Source: Patescibacteria group bacterium (GTDB lineage: Bacteria > Patescibacteriota > Patescibacteriia > WFTA01 > S139-112). Taken from it: a stretch of DNA of 23,332 bases. The stretch is taken from assembly GCA_015485715.1 (NCBI GenBank), contig WFTA01000005.1:1-23332 (forward strand), read 5' to 3'. Below the pieces are notes generated by a model. It worked only from the letters and a program-made list of their open reading frames with translations. It was not told the DNA's origin and searched no databases. Numbering within the stretch: the first letter of the stretch is position 1; every line of letters starts with the position of its first letter. The position numbers and the translations under genes were made by a program. Positions 7,588-15,690 of the stretch are shown here, one piece after another.

Positions 7588-7917
7588 TTAATCATCATCA
7601 AAATCAGACAACAAAACAGATTCTTGATTTGTAGACTGATTGGCCTTCAATGCATCTTTGAGTGCTTTTCCAGCTTTAAATTTTGCAACTTTTACAGAAG
7701 GAATTTGAATTGACTGAGATGGGTTTCTGGGATTTACACCTATTCTTGACTTTCTAACCCGTGCTGAAAAAGTACCAAATCCTGTGAGCGTCACTTCCTC
7801 ATCTTTTTTTAATGCATCTATAACCACATTCACAAAAGCATTTAAGACTCTCTGAACAACTGACTCATCCAAACCAGAGTACTGTGCCACAGATGATATT
7901 AATTGTGGTTTTCTCAT
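7588..7917 (-). CDS. hup: HU/IHF-family DNA-binding protein
   Basis: A 109-residue nucleoid protein that bends and compacts DNA as a dimer. The N-terminal helical pair (residues 3-38), GFGTFSARVRKSRIGVNPRNP (46-66) with the Asn-Pro tip of the DNA-embracing arm (P63, and a second NP at 65-66), and the C-terminal KFKAGKALKDAL helix (79-90) all fit the family. It is longer than a usual ~90-residue HU because of a polar tail ending in an acidic DFDDD cluster. It lies 40 bases after ymdB on the same strand and could be co-transcribed or have its own promoter. A hairpin terminator follows. HU versus an IHF subunit cannot be decided here, though a single such gene favours HU. Confidence 0.95.
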   Translation of the reverse strand: MRKPQLISSVAQYSGLDESVVQRVLNAFVNVVIDALKKDEEVTLTGFGTFSARVRKSRIGVNPRNPSQSIQIPSVKVAKFKAGKALKDALKANQSTNQESVLLSDFDDD

Positions 7918-7957
7918 ATTTTTTGCTTATTTTAGCTATTTTTTAAATAACGACCTT

Positions 7958-8746
7958 TTATATTAAAAACTTATAATTAATAGGTTTAATAGAAGTTGCT
8001 TTTCCACTTTTATTTATATTTAAGTATACACTATTTATCAAAACTAATCCAGACTCAGGTATATCAAAACGAACAGGAAGGGAAGAGATAAACATATTAA
8101 CAGGTCCTTCCTTTTTTACACCCAAAACAGAATTTTGTGCGCCGCAAAACCCAACATCAGTGATATAGGCAGTGCCGCTGGGAAGAATTCTGGCGTCATT
8201 TGTCTGAATATGGGTATGAGTGCCTATCACTGCTGATACTTTTCCGTCCATATACCAGCCAAAAGCCTGTTTTTCAGATGTAGCCTCAGCATGAAAGTCT
8301 ATAATAATAATTTTAACCCCTTGTTCCTTCATCTGACTTACAATTTCGTCTGCTTTTCTGAAAGGATCATCTACCAACATATCCATAAACACTCGTCCCT
8401 GCAAATTTCCTACTCCAACTTTTATATTTCCTACTTCAAGAATACACCAACCATGGCCGGGTACATCCCCTGTAAAATTAGCCGGTCTTAATAGATTTTT
8501 TTTCGTAGGAAGAAGTTTTTTGTAATCAGATTTTCTAAATATATGATTACCAGAAGTAAACACATCTATCCCAAGAGAACCAATTTCCTGAAACGTCTTT
8601 TCTGTTACACCTTTACCATGTGCAAGGTTTTCTATATTAGCTATCATTAAATCTGGTTTAATCTTCTGTTTTACCTCAGCTACAGCAAGTCTCAACCCTT
8701 TTCTGCCAATACTACCAACAATATCACCAAAAAATATTACTTTCAT
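7958..8746 (-). CDS. ymdB: YmdB-family metallophosphodiesterase
   Basis: A 262-residue cytosolic calcineurin-like phosphoesterase of the YmdB (TIGR00282) family; the Bacillus enzyme hydrolyses 2',3'-cyclic nucleotides and influences RNase Y-dependent transcript levels. The dinuclear metal ligands fall at the expected positions: D8 in FFGDIVG, E39 and N40 in IENLAHG, N67/H68 in GNHIF, H152 in DFHAEATSEK, and H177/H179 in GTHTHIQT. Length is nearly that of the Bacillus protein. It follows RNase Y with a 3-bp gap, the same partnership as rny-ymdB in Firmicutes, which supports a linked role in RNA turnover. The ATG immediately after the rny stop is the clear start. Highly confident of family; cellular role in this organism is inferred. 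Confidence 0.95.
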   Translation of the reverse strand: MKVIFFGDIVGSIGRKGLRLAVAEVKQKIKPDLMIANIENLAHGKGVTEKTFQEIGSLGIDVFTSGNHIFRKSDYKKLLPTKKNLLRPANFTGDVPGHGWCILEVGNIKVGVGNLQGRVFMDMLVDDPFRKADEIVSQMKEQGVKIIIIDFHAEATSEKQAFGWYMDGKVSAVIGTHTHIQTNDARILPSGTAYITDVGFCGAQNSVLGVKKEGPVNMFISSLPVRFDIPESGLVLINSVYLNINKSGKATSIKPINYKFLI

Positions 8747-8749
8747 ATA

Positions 8750-10273
8750 TCACTTAGCATATTCTATTATTCTCATCTCTCTAATAAGGGTGACTTTTAT
8801 CTCTCCTGGATACTTAAGTTCTGCTTCAATTTTGGAAGCAATGTTTTTTGCAAGTTTTTTAGCTGTCAAATCATCTATCTGTTCTGGTTCTACAAATACT
8901 CTAATTTCCCTTCCTGCATATATTGCATAAACCTTTTTAACCCCTTCAAAACTTGAGGCAACCCCTTCAAGCTCTTCCAATCTTTGGACATACTGTTCGT
9001 AAGTATCTTTTCTTGCACCCGGCCTTGCGCCAGATATAGCATCTGCTGCCTTTACAACAACAGCTTCCAAAGTTTTGGGATTATCTTCATGATGACCTAA
9101 TGATATGTAAGCAATCTCTTCAGGAAGACCAAATTTCTTCATAATATCATAACCTATCTGAGGATGCCCCCCTTGTACCTCATGATCCAAAGCCTTTCCT
9201 ATATCATGAAGTAACCCTCCTTTTTTAGCAACAGATACATCTGCTCCAATTTCGGCTGCAATAAATGATGCAATATATGCAACCTCCTTTGAATGCTGAA
9301 GGACATTGTGTCCATAACTGGTCCTGTACTTTAACCTGCCTAAGATCTGGACAAGTTTAGGATCCAGTCCAACTATACCAAGTTCATATACTGCCTCCTC
9401 ACCAGCCTGTCTAATATCTCTTGCTAAATCAACCTTGGCAGCTTCTACCATCTCTTCTATTCTCCCCGGATGTATTCTGCCGTCAACCATAAGTTTCTCA
9501 AGAGCAAGTTTTGCAAGTTGTCTTCTAATAGGGCTAAACCCTGATATAAATATAGTTTCAGGAGTATCATCAACTATAATTTCAACCCCTGTCAACTGTT
9601 CTATGGTTTTTATATTCCTCCCATCTTTTCCTATAATCCTTCCTTTCATATCATCATTTGGAATAGTTAAGGAGCTGATTGTAGTTTCTACTGCCACAGA
9701 ACTGGCACATCTTTCCATAGCTGAAACCAAAATATGTTTAGCTTTTTTATCGTATTCCTCCTGCAAACCTTTTTCCAGTTTTCTAATTCTATTCATTATA
9801 TCTTCACTATATTCATTTTCTACTCTTTTCAGCAACATCTCCAGAGCTTCATCTTTACTCATCTGAGCAATATTCTGAAGTTTTTCAAGTTCCTGTTTTT
9901 TAATACTTTCTATCTCCTGTCTTTCTTTTTCCAGACTGTGCTCTTTTTTGGACAATTGAGAAAACTTATCCTCCAATTCCAACAACTTTCTGTCAAATAA
10001 TGATTCTCTTTCCTCTAATTTCCTTCTTTGTTTATCAAACTCTTCTTTTTGTCTTTTCTCCTCTTTTTTAGCCTCATCAATTATTTTGAGTGCTTTATCT
10101 TTAGCTTCCAAAATAATTTCTTTTTCTTTTCTTTTTGCGTCTTCAATCATTTCTTGTGCTCTTTGTTCTGCGGTTTCGGTCTTTCTTTTACTTATCAAAT
10201 ATCTCACAACATACCCAAACCCTATCCCTAAAACAAAAACAAGGGACAGTATAATGAGCAGGTTATTGGTCAT
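8750..10273 (-). CDS. rny: Ribonuclease Y
   Basis: A 507-residue membrane-anchored endoribonuclease that initiates mRNA decay. Domains in order: one N-terminal transmembrane helix (about 5-26), a long charged coiled coil (about 30-180), a KH RNA-binding domain with the GKDGRN loop (215-220, within GRIIGKDGRNIK), and an HD phosphohydrolase domain with the metal-binding H356-D357 in GGLLHDIGKALDHE followed by GHHEDNP (393-399). Length matches the Bacillus enzyme (about 520). It heads an operon with ymdB. Divergent clpP lies across a 329-base gap. I took the ATG at 10273 because it gives the expected short stretch before the membrane helix. All catalytic motifs are intact. Confidence 0.97.
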   Translation of the reverse strand: MTNNLLIILSLVFVLGIGFGYVVRYLISKRKTETAEQRAQEMIEDAKRKEKEIILEAKDKALKIIDEAKKEEKRQKEEFDKQRRKLEERESLFDRKLLELEDKFSQLSKKEHSLEKERQEIESIKKQELEKLQNIAQMSKDEALEMLLKRVENEYSEDIMNRIRKLEKGLQEEYDKKAKHILVSAMERCASSVAVETTISSLTIPNDDMKGRIIGKDGRNIKTIEQLTGVEIIVDDTPETIFISGFSPIRRQLAKLALEKLMVDGRIHPGRIEEMVEAAKVDLARDIRQAGEEAVYELGIVGLDPKLVQILGRLKYRTSYGHNVLQHSKEVAYIASFIAAEIGADVSVAKKGGLLHDIGKALDHEVQGGHPQIGYDIMKKFGLPEEIAYISLGHHEDNPKTLEAVVVKAADAISGARPGARKDTYEQYVQRLEELEGVASSFEGVKKVYAIYAGREIRVFVEPEQIDDLTAKKLAKNIASKIEAELKYPGEIKVTLIREMRIIEYAK

Positions 10274-10305
10274 ATATAAACTCCATTCCGCTCTTAATCC
10301 CTTGT

Positions 10306-10311
10306 ATTATA
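10306..10311 (-). promoter_or_regulatory. Possible -10 box for rny
   Basis: Read on the minus strand this is a perfect TATAAT, about 33 bases before the rny ATG. No good -35 box is found at the right spacing, so the call is weak. Confidence 0.3.
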
Positions 10312-10545
10312 TGTTCGTAAGTATTGAATTCTCTATTTCTAAACTTCTAGAAATTCTCCAAATATCTAATTTCCTGCTAAAAACCAGACAACTATTACCA
10401 AATATCAGCCTGTATCTGCCGATATATTCTTCTAATTTTATACTTATATTTAACATAAATCTCAGAGATTAAGAGGGATTTAATTTCTAAACCTTATAAC
10501 TTGAAATTATCATATTTTAAATTTAAAATCAACCCCTTGAAAACA

Positions 10546-10574
10546 TTGAAAAAAAACACATTTTAACATATTAT
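10546..10574 (+). promoter_or_regulatory. Sigma-70-type promoter for clpP
   Basis: TTGAAA (10546-10551) and TATTAT (10569-10574) with exactly 17 bases between. Transcription would begin near 10581, about 22 bases before the clpP ATG. No CIRCE or other heat-shock operator is seen. Confidence 0.5.
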
Positions 10575-10602
10575 ATAAATATACAATTAAAGTGATAAAA
10601 AT

Positions 10603-11181
10603 ATGAGTATATTAATACCTACAGTTATAGAAAAAAGTGGTAGATTTGAGAGAGCTTACGATATATATTCCAGACTACTGGAAGAAAGAATTATATTTAT
10701 AGGAGATGAAATTACAGATCATCTTGCTAATTTGGTAGTAGCACAGCTTCTGTATTTAGAATCTCAAAGTAAAGATAAAGATATTAAAATATACATTAAC
10801 AGTCCGGGGGGGTCAGTTATGGCAGGTCTTGCAATATATGATACAATGCAGTATGTAAAAGCAAATGTATCCACTATCTGCATAGGACAGGCCTACTCTA
10901 TGGCAGCGGTCCTGCTTACTGCAGGAACTAAAGGAAAAAGATACGCACTCCCAAACTCTGAAATAATGCTTCATCAGGTTATGGGAGGGGCGCAAGGGCA
11001 GGCAACTGATGTTAAAATACATGCAGAACATATATTAAAAATCAAAGATAAATTAAATACTATAATATCAAAACATACTGGTAAAGACATAAAAAAAGTA
11101 GAAAAAGATACAGATAGAGACAATTTTATGAGTCCTGAAGAAGCCCTCAAATACGGACTTATAGACAAAATAATAAAATAA
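10603..11181 (+). CDS. clpP: ATP-dependent Clp protease proteolytic subunit
   Basis: A 192-residue serine protease subunit that assembles into a double heptamer and degrades proteins fed by ClpX or ClpC-type ATPases. The catalytic triad is intact: S99 in GQAYSMAA, H124 in MLHQVMGG and D173 in TDRDNFMS. Substrate-binding segments SPGGSV (67-72) and the N-terminal IPTVIE (5-10), which forms the axial loop region, are present, and the length is the family norm. No ATPase partner gene is nearby. Its own promoter lies at 10546-10574. It converges on the nrnA-like gene with only three bases between the two stops. Confidence 0.97.
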   Translation: MSILIPTVIEKSGRFERAYDIYSRLLEERIIFIGDEITDHLANLVVAQLLYLESQSKDKDIKIYINSPGGSVMAGLAIYDTMQYVKANVSTICIGQAYSMAAVLLTAGTKGKRYALPNSEIMLHQVMGGAQGQATDVKIHAEHILKIKDKLNTIISKHTGKDIKKVEKDTDRDNFMSPEEALKYGLIDKIIK

Positions 11182-11184
11182 GCT

Positions 11185-12135
11185 TTATTCAATCCACGCT
11201 TTATTTTTATCCATATTAAGAATTCCTTTTAATGAAAATCCTGCTGCCATTTTGTGTCCTCCTCCCCCAAAAATTTGTGCAAACTCAGCAACATTGATAT
11301 TGTTTTTAAGAGATCTCATACTGACTTTTATTTGGTCTGATGAGGACTTGATAACAAAAACTACATTTACACCATAAACCCTTTTAAGATAATTGGCTAT
11401 ACCCCCTGCAAAATCCTCTTTACCTTCTTCAACTATAGCAATCAAAACTTTATATTTCTCATTAAATATTAATCTTTCAAGTATCTTTCCTATTTCTTTT
11501 AAATCCTGAGTAGTTCTAAACCTTCTCATCCTTTCTAACAAACTGGAAAATCTAGCACCCTGTTTAAGCAACTTATACGCTGTCTTTAACACATAATCTG
11601 TAGTTGCTGAATTTGTAAAAACCTCAGTATCAGTCATGATGCCAAACAATAAACTATCAAGAATATCAGAAGACGGGTGAAAATTACAACTTTCAAAATA
11701 CTCAGCTAGTATATGAGTTGTAGATGAATAAAATCTCTCTATAAATACAAAATCAAATTTTTTTAAATCATATTCCGAAGGGACCAAATGATGGTCTAAG
11801 GTTGCAAGCCTGACTCCACTTTTATGGTTTAGGTACTCATCGATTATTGCCCTATCGGTCTCATATATATCAAGTAAAACAACAAGGTCTGGGGAAAATC
11901 TAAACACATCATATATATCAGAAAACACATTAGTAGCGATCCAAGGAAGAAATTTAAAATTGTCAGGTATATTATCAGCACAATATCCTTTTGCCTCCTT
12001 GTTTAAAAACTGTAGATACCCCAAAAAAGCGCTTACAGATCCCAGCGCATCACCATCAGGACTTGTATGAGTGGCTACCAAGATTCTTGTAGATTGTGAT
12101 ATTAATTTAGTTAAAGATGAGAAATCATGGTACAT
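11185..12135 (-). CDS. nrnA: NrnA-like DHH/DHHA1 phosphoesterase
   Basis: A 316-residue DHH-family enzyme, most like NrnA, which degrades short oligoribonucleotides (or cyclic dinucleotide products) and dephosphorylates 3'-phosphoadenosine 5'-phosphate. Motifs are complete: HTSPDGDALGS (H23, D27, D29), LLDIYETD with D89, the LDHHL signature (D114, H115, H116) and GIMTDTEVF with D169, then the DHHA1 substrate-binding motif GGGGHKMAAGF (290-300). Length equals Bacillus NrnA. It follows infB by 3 bases in one operon, echoing the infB-rbfA-nrnA order of many bacteria but without rbfA between. Together with RNase Y it would complete mRNA turnover to mononucleotides. Substrate preference among DHH families cannot be fixed from sequence alone. 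Confidence 0.9.
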   Translation of the reverse strand: MYHDFSSLTKLISQSTRILVATHTSPDGDALGSVSAFLGYLQFLNKEAKGYCADNIPDNFKFLPWIATNVFSDIYDVFRFSPDLVVLLDIYETDRAIIDEYLNHKSGVRLATLDHHLVPSEYDLKKFDFVFIERFYSSTTHILAEYFESCNFHPSSDILDSLLFGIMTDTEVFTNSATTDYVLKTAYKLLKQGARFSSLLERMRRFRTTQDLKEIGKILERLIFNEKYKVLIAIVEEGKEDFAGGIANYLKRVYGVNVVFVIKSSSDQIKVSMRSLKNNINVAEFAQIFGGGGHKMAAGFSLKGILNMDKNKAWIE

Positions 12136-12138
12136 AAT

Positions 12139-14142
12139 TTATATTTCTACTTCCTCAGTCTCCTCCTTAAAACACACCATTATATCACCTTCTTGTATTT
12201 CTTCAATATCTGCGTCCACAAGTTTAACCCCACCTTCTTGACCTTCTACCACTTCACCAACATCCTGTTTTCCTGACTGAAGTTCATCTATAAAAGCTGA
12301 ATCTATTTTTTTATCACCCCTATATATATCAACATTTGTCTTGTTCTCTATTCTACCCTCTTTAACTCTAATACCTGCTATTATAAAACCATTCTCTCTT
12401 CTAAATATCTTAGCAATTATTGCTTTTCCTGTCTCTGTTCTTACCATCTTGGGTTGTATCTTCTCTTTACATTTCTGCTTGAGGTAATCTAAGAGATCGT
12501 AGATGATATGAAAAGTCTTTACATCTACTTTCTTTGAAATAGCCAGCTCTTGTGCTTCTGTTAAAATCTCTGTATTAAAGCCAAGCACAATCGCATCAGA
12601 TCCTGCAGCCATAAGTATATCCGAATCAGTAATCAAACCCAAACCAGTATTGATAATATTTATTTTTACCTCAGGTATATCACTATCTAAATCTATAATC
12701 ATCTCCTCCAAAGCCTCTAAAGATCCTAAAACATCTGCCTTAATCAAAATATTTAAACAGTTGTCAAGATTACGCTTCTGAGACAAAATTTTATTCTTAA
12801 ATCCTACTACAGACACTCTCTTTCTCATCTCTCTTTGTTTCTTCTTCAAATCCTCCTTGTCCTTTGCGGTATACAAAATAGATCCTACCTGGGGTACATT
12901 CTTAAATCCTAAAATCACTACAGGATAAGATGGTGGTGCTTCTTTCACAACCTCTCCTTTCCAATTTTTCATCACCCTTACTCTCCCAATTGCGTCACCG
13001 GCTATAATATCTGTCCCTGCTTTAAGTGTCCCGTTTTGAACTAAAACAGTGGCTACAGGCCCTGCCCCCTTGTCAACATGAGATTCTATAATAGTACCAA
13101 CAACCTCTCCATCAGGATCAGCTACTATACTATCTTTTTCAACTTCATAAAGTAATAGTAGAGATTCTAAAAATTTATCTATATTCTGGCTAGTTTTGGC
13201 AGATAAGGGAACCATGATAACATCCCCTCCCCATTCTTCTGGAATAACATTTAATTCTGAAAGTTCTTTCTTAATCTTTTCTATATTTGCTTCTTCTTTA
13301 TCTATCTTGTTTATTGCAACCAAAAATGGAAGTTCGGACCTCCTTATATGAGATAAAGCCTCAATTGTTTGAGGTTTTACTCCGTCATCTGCTGCCACCA
13401 CCAAAACAGCAATATCTGCCACTCTAGCTCCCCTTGATCTCATCATTGAAAAAGCTTCATGGCCGGGTGTATCTATAAAAGTAATTTTATTAATTCCACT
13501 TTCAGTTTTTAAATCAACACTTACCTGATATGCACCTATATGCTGAGTAATACCTCCCTTCTCTCTTATAGCAACATCTGTATTTCTAATAGCATCAAGT
13601 AAGGTTGTTTTTCCATGATCGACGTGTCCCATAACAACAACTACAGGTGGTCTATATTTTTTATTCTTGACTTCTATATTTACCTCCTCATCCAAAACAT
13701 CTTCATCCTTTTTAGCAGATAGTTTCTCAACTTTGAAACCAAAATCCTCAGCTATGATTGCTGCTGTTTCGTAGTCAATTTTATCTGTAACAGAAGCCAT
13801 CACGCCTTGTTTCATAAGCTCAACTACAAGTTTGGTAGGATTTATATCTAATTCTCTGGCAAAATCTTTTACCACTATATGATCAGGAAGATGGATAATT
13901 TTTTCCTCTGACTCTTTCTTGTCTTCAATACTAACATTTTCTTCTACTGCTTGATCTTGGGTCAACAAAGCAAGATATTTATCCCTTTGTTTTTTATTAT
14001 TCAGTTTTTGGATAACCTCTTGAGCTATTTTATTATTGACTTTTATGGCTTTTTGACCAATATCATATCCCATCAAAGGAAGAAGTTCCTTCAACTGCTT
14101 TGTCGGTAGTTTGACTTGTCTGGCCAGTTCGGTAAGATTCAT
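12139..14142 (-). CDS. infB: Translation initiation factor IF-2
   Basis: A 667-residue translational GTPase that delivers initiator tRNA to the 30S subunit and promotes subunit joining. The short N-terminal part carries two IF2_N-like modules (about 1-50 and 85-140). The G domain has GHVDHGKT (172-179), switch GGITQHIGA (196-204), DTPGHEAF (224-231), NKID (278-281) and a later LSAK. Domains II to IV follow, ending in the C2 domain that binds fMet-tRNA. It is shorter than many IF-2 proteins because the N-terminal variable region is reduced. It is first in the infB-nrnA operon, with a promoter and a leader hairpin just upstream. A divergent gene begins 163 bases away. Confidence 0.98.
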   Translation of the reverse strand: MNLTELARQVKLPTKQLKELLPLMGYDIGQKAIKVNNKIAQEVIQKLNNKKQRDKYLALLTQDQAVEENVSIEDKKESEEKIIHLPDHIVVKDFARELDINPTKLVVELMKQGVMASVTDKIDYETAAIIAEDFGFKVEKLSAKKDEDVLDEEVNIEVKNKKYRPPVVVVMGHVDHGKTTLLDAIRNTDVAIREKGGITQHIGAYQVSVDLKTESGINKITFIDTPGHEAFSMMRSRGARVADIAVLVVAADDGVKPQTIEALSHIRRSELPFLVAINKIDKEEANIEKIKKELSELNVIPEEWGGDVIMVPLSAKTSQNIDKFLESLLLLYEVEKDSIVADPDGEVVGTIIESHVDKGAGPVATVLVQNGTLKAGTDIIAGDAIGRVRVMKNWKGEVVKEAPPSYPVVILGFKNVPQVGSILYTAKDKEDLKKKQREMRKRVSVVGFKNKILSQKRNLDNCLNILIKADVLGSLEALEEMIIDLDSDIPEVKINIINTGLGLITDSDILMAAGSDAIVLGFNTEILTEAQELAISKKVDVKTFHIIYDLLDYLKQKCKEKIQPKMVRTETGKAIIAKIFRRENGFIIAGIRVKEGRIENKTNVDIYRGDKKIDSAFIDELQSGKQDVGEVVEGQEGGVKLVDADIEEIQEGDIMVCFKEETEEVEI

Positions 14143-14165
14143 AATAATTTGCTTAAGTACCTAAT

Positions 14166-14190
14166 AAAAAAAGAGAACTTCCTTCTCCCT
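14166..14190 (-). promoter_or_regulatory. Terminator-like hairpin in the infB leader
   Basis: On the minus strand AGGGAGAA (14190-14183) can pair with TTCTCTTT (14177-14170) around loop GGAAG, with two G:T pairs, and a T run continues to 14166. It starts at about the predicted transcription start and ends 24 bases before the infB ATG. It could attenuate infB or protect the 5' end; the stem is weak. Confidence 0.35.
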
Positions 14191-14197
14191 TCTTTTT

Positions 14198-14226
14198 ATA
14201 GTAATTGAAAAATACCTTAAAGTCAA
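14198..14226 (-). promoter_or_regulatory. Sigma-70-type promoter for infB-nrnA
   Basis: On the minus strand TTGACT (14226-14221) and TACTAT (14203-14198) are 17 bases apart. The -35 box differs from consensus at one base. Predicted start is near 14191. Confidence 0.5.
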
Positions 14227-14304
14227 GAATGTTGATAAAATGTGAAGATCGTACTTGATATTATTTAAAATAAAATATACACTAATGTAATTTATTAAAA
14301 ACCA

Positions 14305-15441
14305 ATGGAAAACTTGGAGTTGGCTAAAAAAACAATTATAGAAAGTAATAAAATATTGATATGTCTACCCCATCATTCCAGTTTTGATGAAATATTTTCT
14401 GCTCTTGCACTAGCTCATACTATATCTAAAATTAAACCTCTTTCTCCTGATATAATATGCGAAAAACTATTAAAAACAAAAGATGAACCAAAATTTGAAG
14501 AATTAAAAAATATAAAAAATATACTTCCCCCTTTAAAAAATCTCATAATTAGAGCTGATCTAAAAAACACCCAACTAAAAGAATTTACCTATGACATAAA
14601 AGAGGGGAATGTATTGGAAATACAACTAGAGCCAAAATCAGGGTCTTTTGATGATGTGGAAGTAACTCACTCAACTTCAGAATATAAATACGATCTTATC
14701 ATAACCCTCTCAGTAACAGACCTCGGGACTTTAGGAAATGTTTTCAAATATGCACCTGACTTTTTTTACAATACAACAAAGATAAATATTGATTATCATA
14801 TTCAAAATACAAACTATGGCCAAATAAACATCATCAAACCTTTCAATATAAGTGTGAGTGAGATAGTATACGACTTAATTAATATTCTTTCTGAAGAATT
14901 TGTTAAGGATAAAAAAGTTGCCACATATCTTCTTTTAGGTATTATGAATAAAAGTCATGGAATGCAAAACCCAAATCTCAATCCTCCGACTCTACAAAAA
15001 ATCTCCAATCTCCTTCAGACAGGAGTTGATATAGCCGAGATAAATAAAATACTTTATCACAACAAATCAATAAACACCTTAAAATTATGGGGAAGGATAT
15101 TAGCGAGACTCAAAGAACACGAAAACCTAAAACTAATCTATTCTGTTGTATCATATGATGATTTTTTAAAAACAAACACTGATCCTTCTGATATTCCTGA
15201 AATAATAGATGAATTTATGACAACACACAGTAATTCCAACCTGATGATGGTGATATGGCAGTATAAAGAAGAAAACGTACAGGGAATTATTAAATCAAAC
15301 ACACACCAAAACACATTACAACTTCTTGCCGAATTTTCCCCTGAGGGAGGTTCGAGTTATACAAAGTTTACACTCAATACCAAAAACCTGCTTGAGGCAG
15401 AATCTGTAATTATCAAAACACTAGAAGAAAAAATCAAGTAG
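14305..15441 (+). CDS. Degenerate DHH-family protein, probably not catalytic
   Basis: A 378-residue protein that follows the NrnA layout but has lost key residues. Aligned by eye with the neighbouring NrnA-like protein, PHHSSFDEIFSAL (22-34) matches THTSPDGDALGS yet has Phe and Glu in place of the two Asp ligands; NIDYHIQNTNYG (161-172) matches the LDHHL signature with the middle His as Tyr; LLGIMNKSHG (210-219) matches FGIMTDTE with the Asp lost. A glycine-rich GGGGH motif is absent; PEGGSSYTKF near the C-terminus may be its remnant. It is Lys/Asn/Ile-rich throughout. It is divergent from infB-nrnA, with 162 bases between. A structural, RNA-binding or regulatory role for a former phosphoesterase is my inference; highly diverged active chemistry is the alternative. 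Confidence 0.7.
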   Translation: MENLELAKKTIIESNKILICLPHHSSFDEIFSALALAHTISKIKPLSPDIICEKLLKTKDEPKFEELKNIKNILPPLKNLIIRADLKNTQLKEFTYDIKEGNVLEIQLEPKSGSFDDVEVTHSTSEYKYDLIITLSVTDLGTLGNVFKYAPDFFYNTTKINIDYHIQNTNYGQINIIKPFNISVSEIVYDLINILSEEFVKDKKVATYLLLGIMNKSHGMQNPNLNPPTLQKISNLLQTGVDIAEINKILYHNKSINTLKLWGRILARLKEHENLKLIYSVVSYDDFLKTNTDPSDIPEIIDEFMTTHSNSNLMMVIWQYKEENVQGIIKSNTHQNTLQLLAEFSPEGGSSYTKFTLNTKNLLEAESVIIKTLEEKIK

Positions 15442-15442
15442 A

Positions 15443-15559
15443 AATTATCCAATTTTCAATAACCAATTTTCAAACCCTAATATACCTCAAATCAAAACCC
15501 AAATGTTATATCAAATTCCAAACCCAAACAATAATAATGGTTTGAATTTAGACATTGGG
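15443..15559. repeat. AT-rich inverted-repeat element after the DHH-like gene
   Basis: Starts with AATTATCCAATTTTCA (15443-15458), identical to 6630-6645. A long imperfect stem follows: CCCAAATGT (15498-15506) and AAATTCCAAACC (15513-15524) pair with GGTTTGAATTT (15539-15549) and ACATTGGG (15552-15559), each arm with one bulge, around a 14-base loop. It looks like a second member of the snapback family at 6622-6766. Confidence 0.5.
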
Positions 15560-15593
15560 TATTTATTATTATTTAATTGTTTAAAAATCAGAT

Positions 15594-15670
15594 AACTTGT
15601 CCCGCATTACGGGATTAAAAAATGTTTATAAAATTTGAAAACTTGTCCCGTCGGATGACTGGGATTAAAA
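15594..15670. repeat. Two tandem copies of a hairpin repeat
   Basis: AACTTGTCCCG and GGGATTAAAA flank the hairpin in both copies (15594-15620 and 15640-15670). The hairpin is TCCCG-CATTA-CGGGA in the first and TCCC-GTC-GGAT-GAC-T-GGGA in the second. The core GTCGGATGAC of the second copy is the reverse complement of GTCATCCGAC in the hairpin at 7276-7297. Confidence 0.6.
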
Positions 15671-15690
15671 ATTATAAAATTAAACCATTA

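Larger units (their letters stand above)
10274..10602. other. Divergent promoter region between rny and clpP
   Basis: No gene is supported in this gap. It holds a good clpP promoter (10546-10574) and a -10 box for rny (10306-10311). The middle is plain AT-rich sequence; a plus-strand frame crossing from the rny coding region to 10472 has no recognisable content. Confidence 0.6.

Noticed and set aside
9435..10472. Several plus-strand open frames opposite and just beyond rny
   Set aside because: Ser/Phe/Leu-rich composition typical of the antisense of Glu/Lys/Arg-rich coiled-coil coding; RNase Y on the minus strand explains the region.
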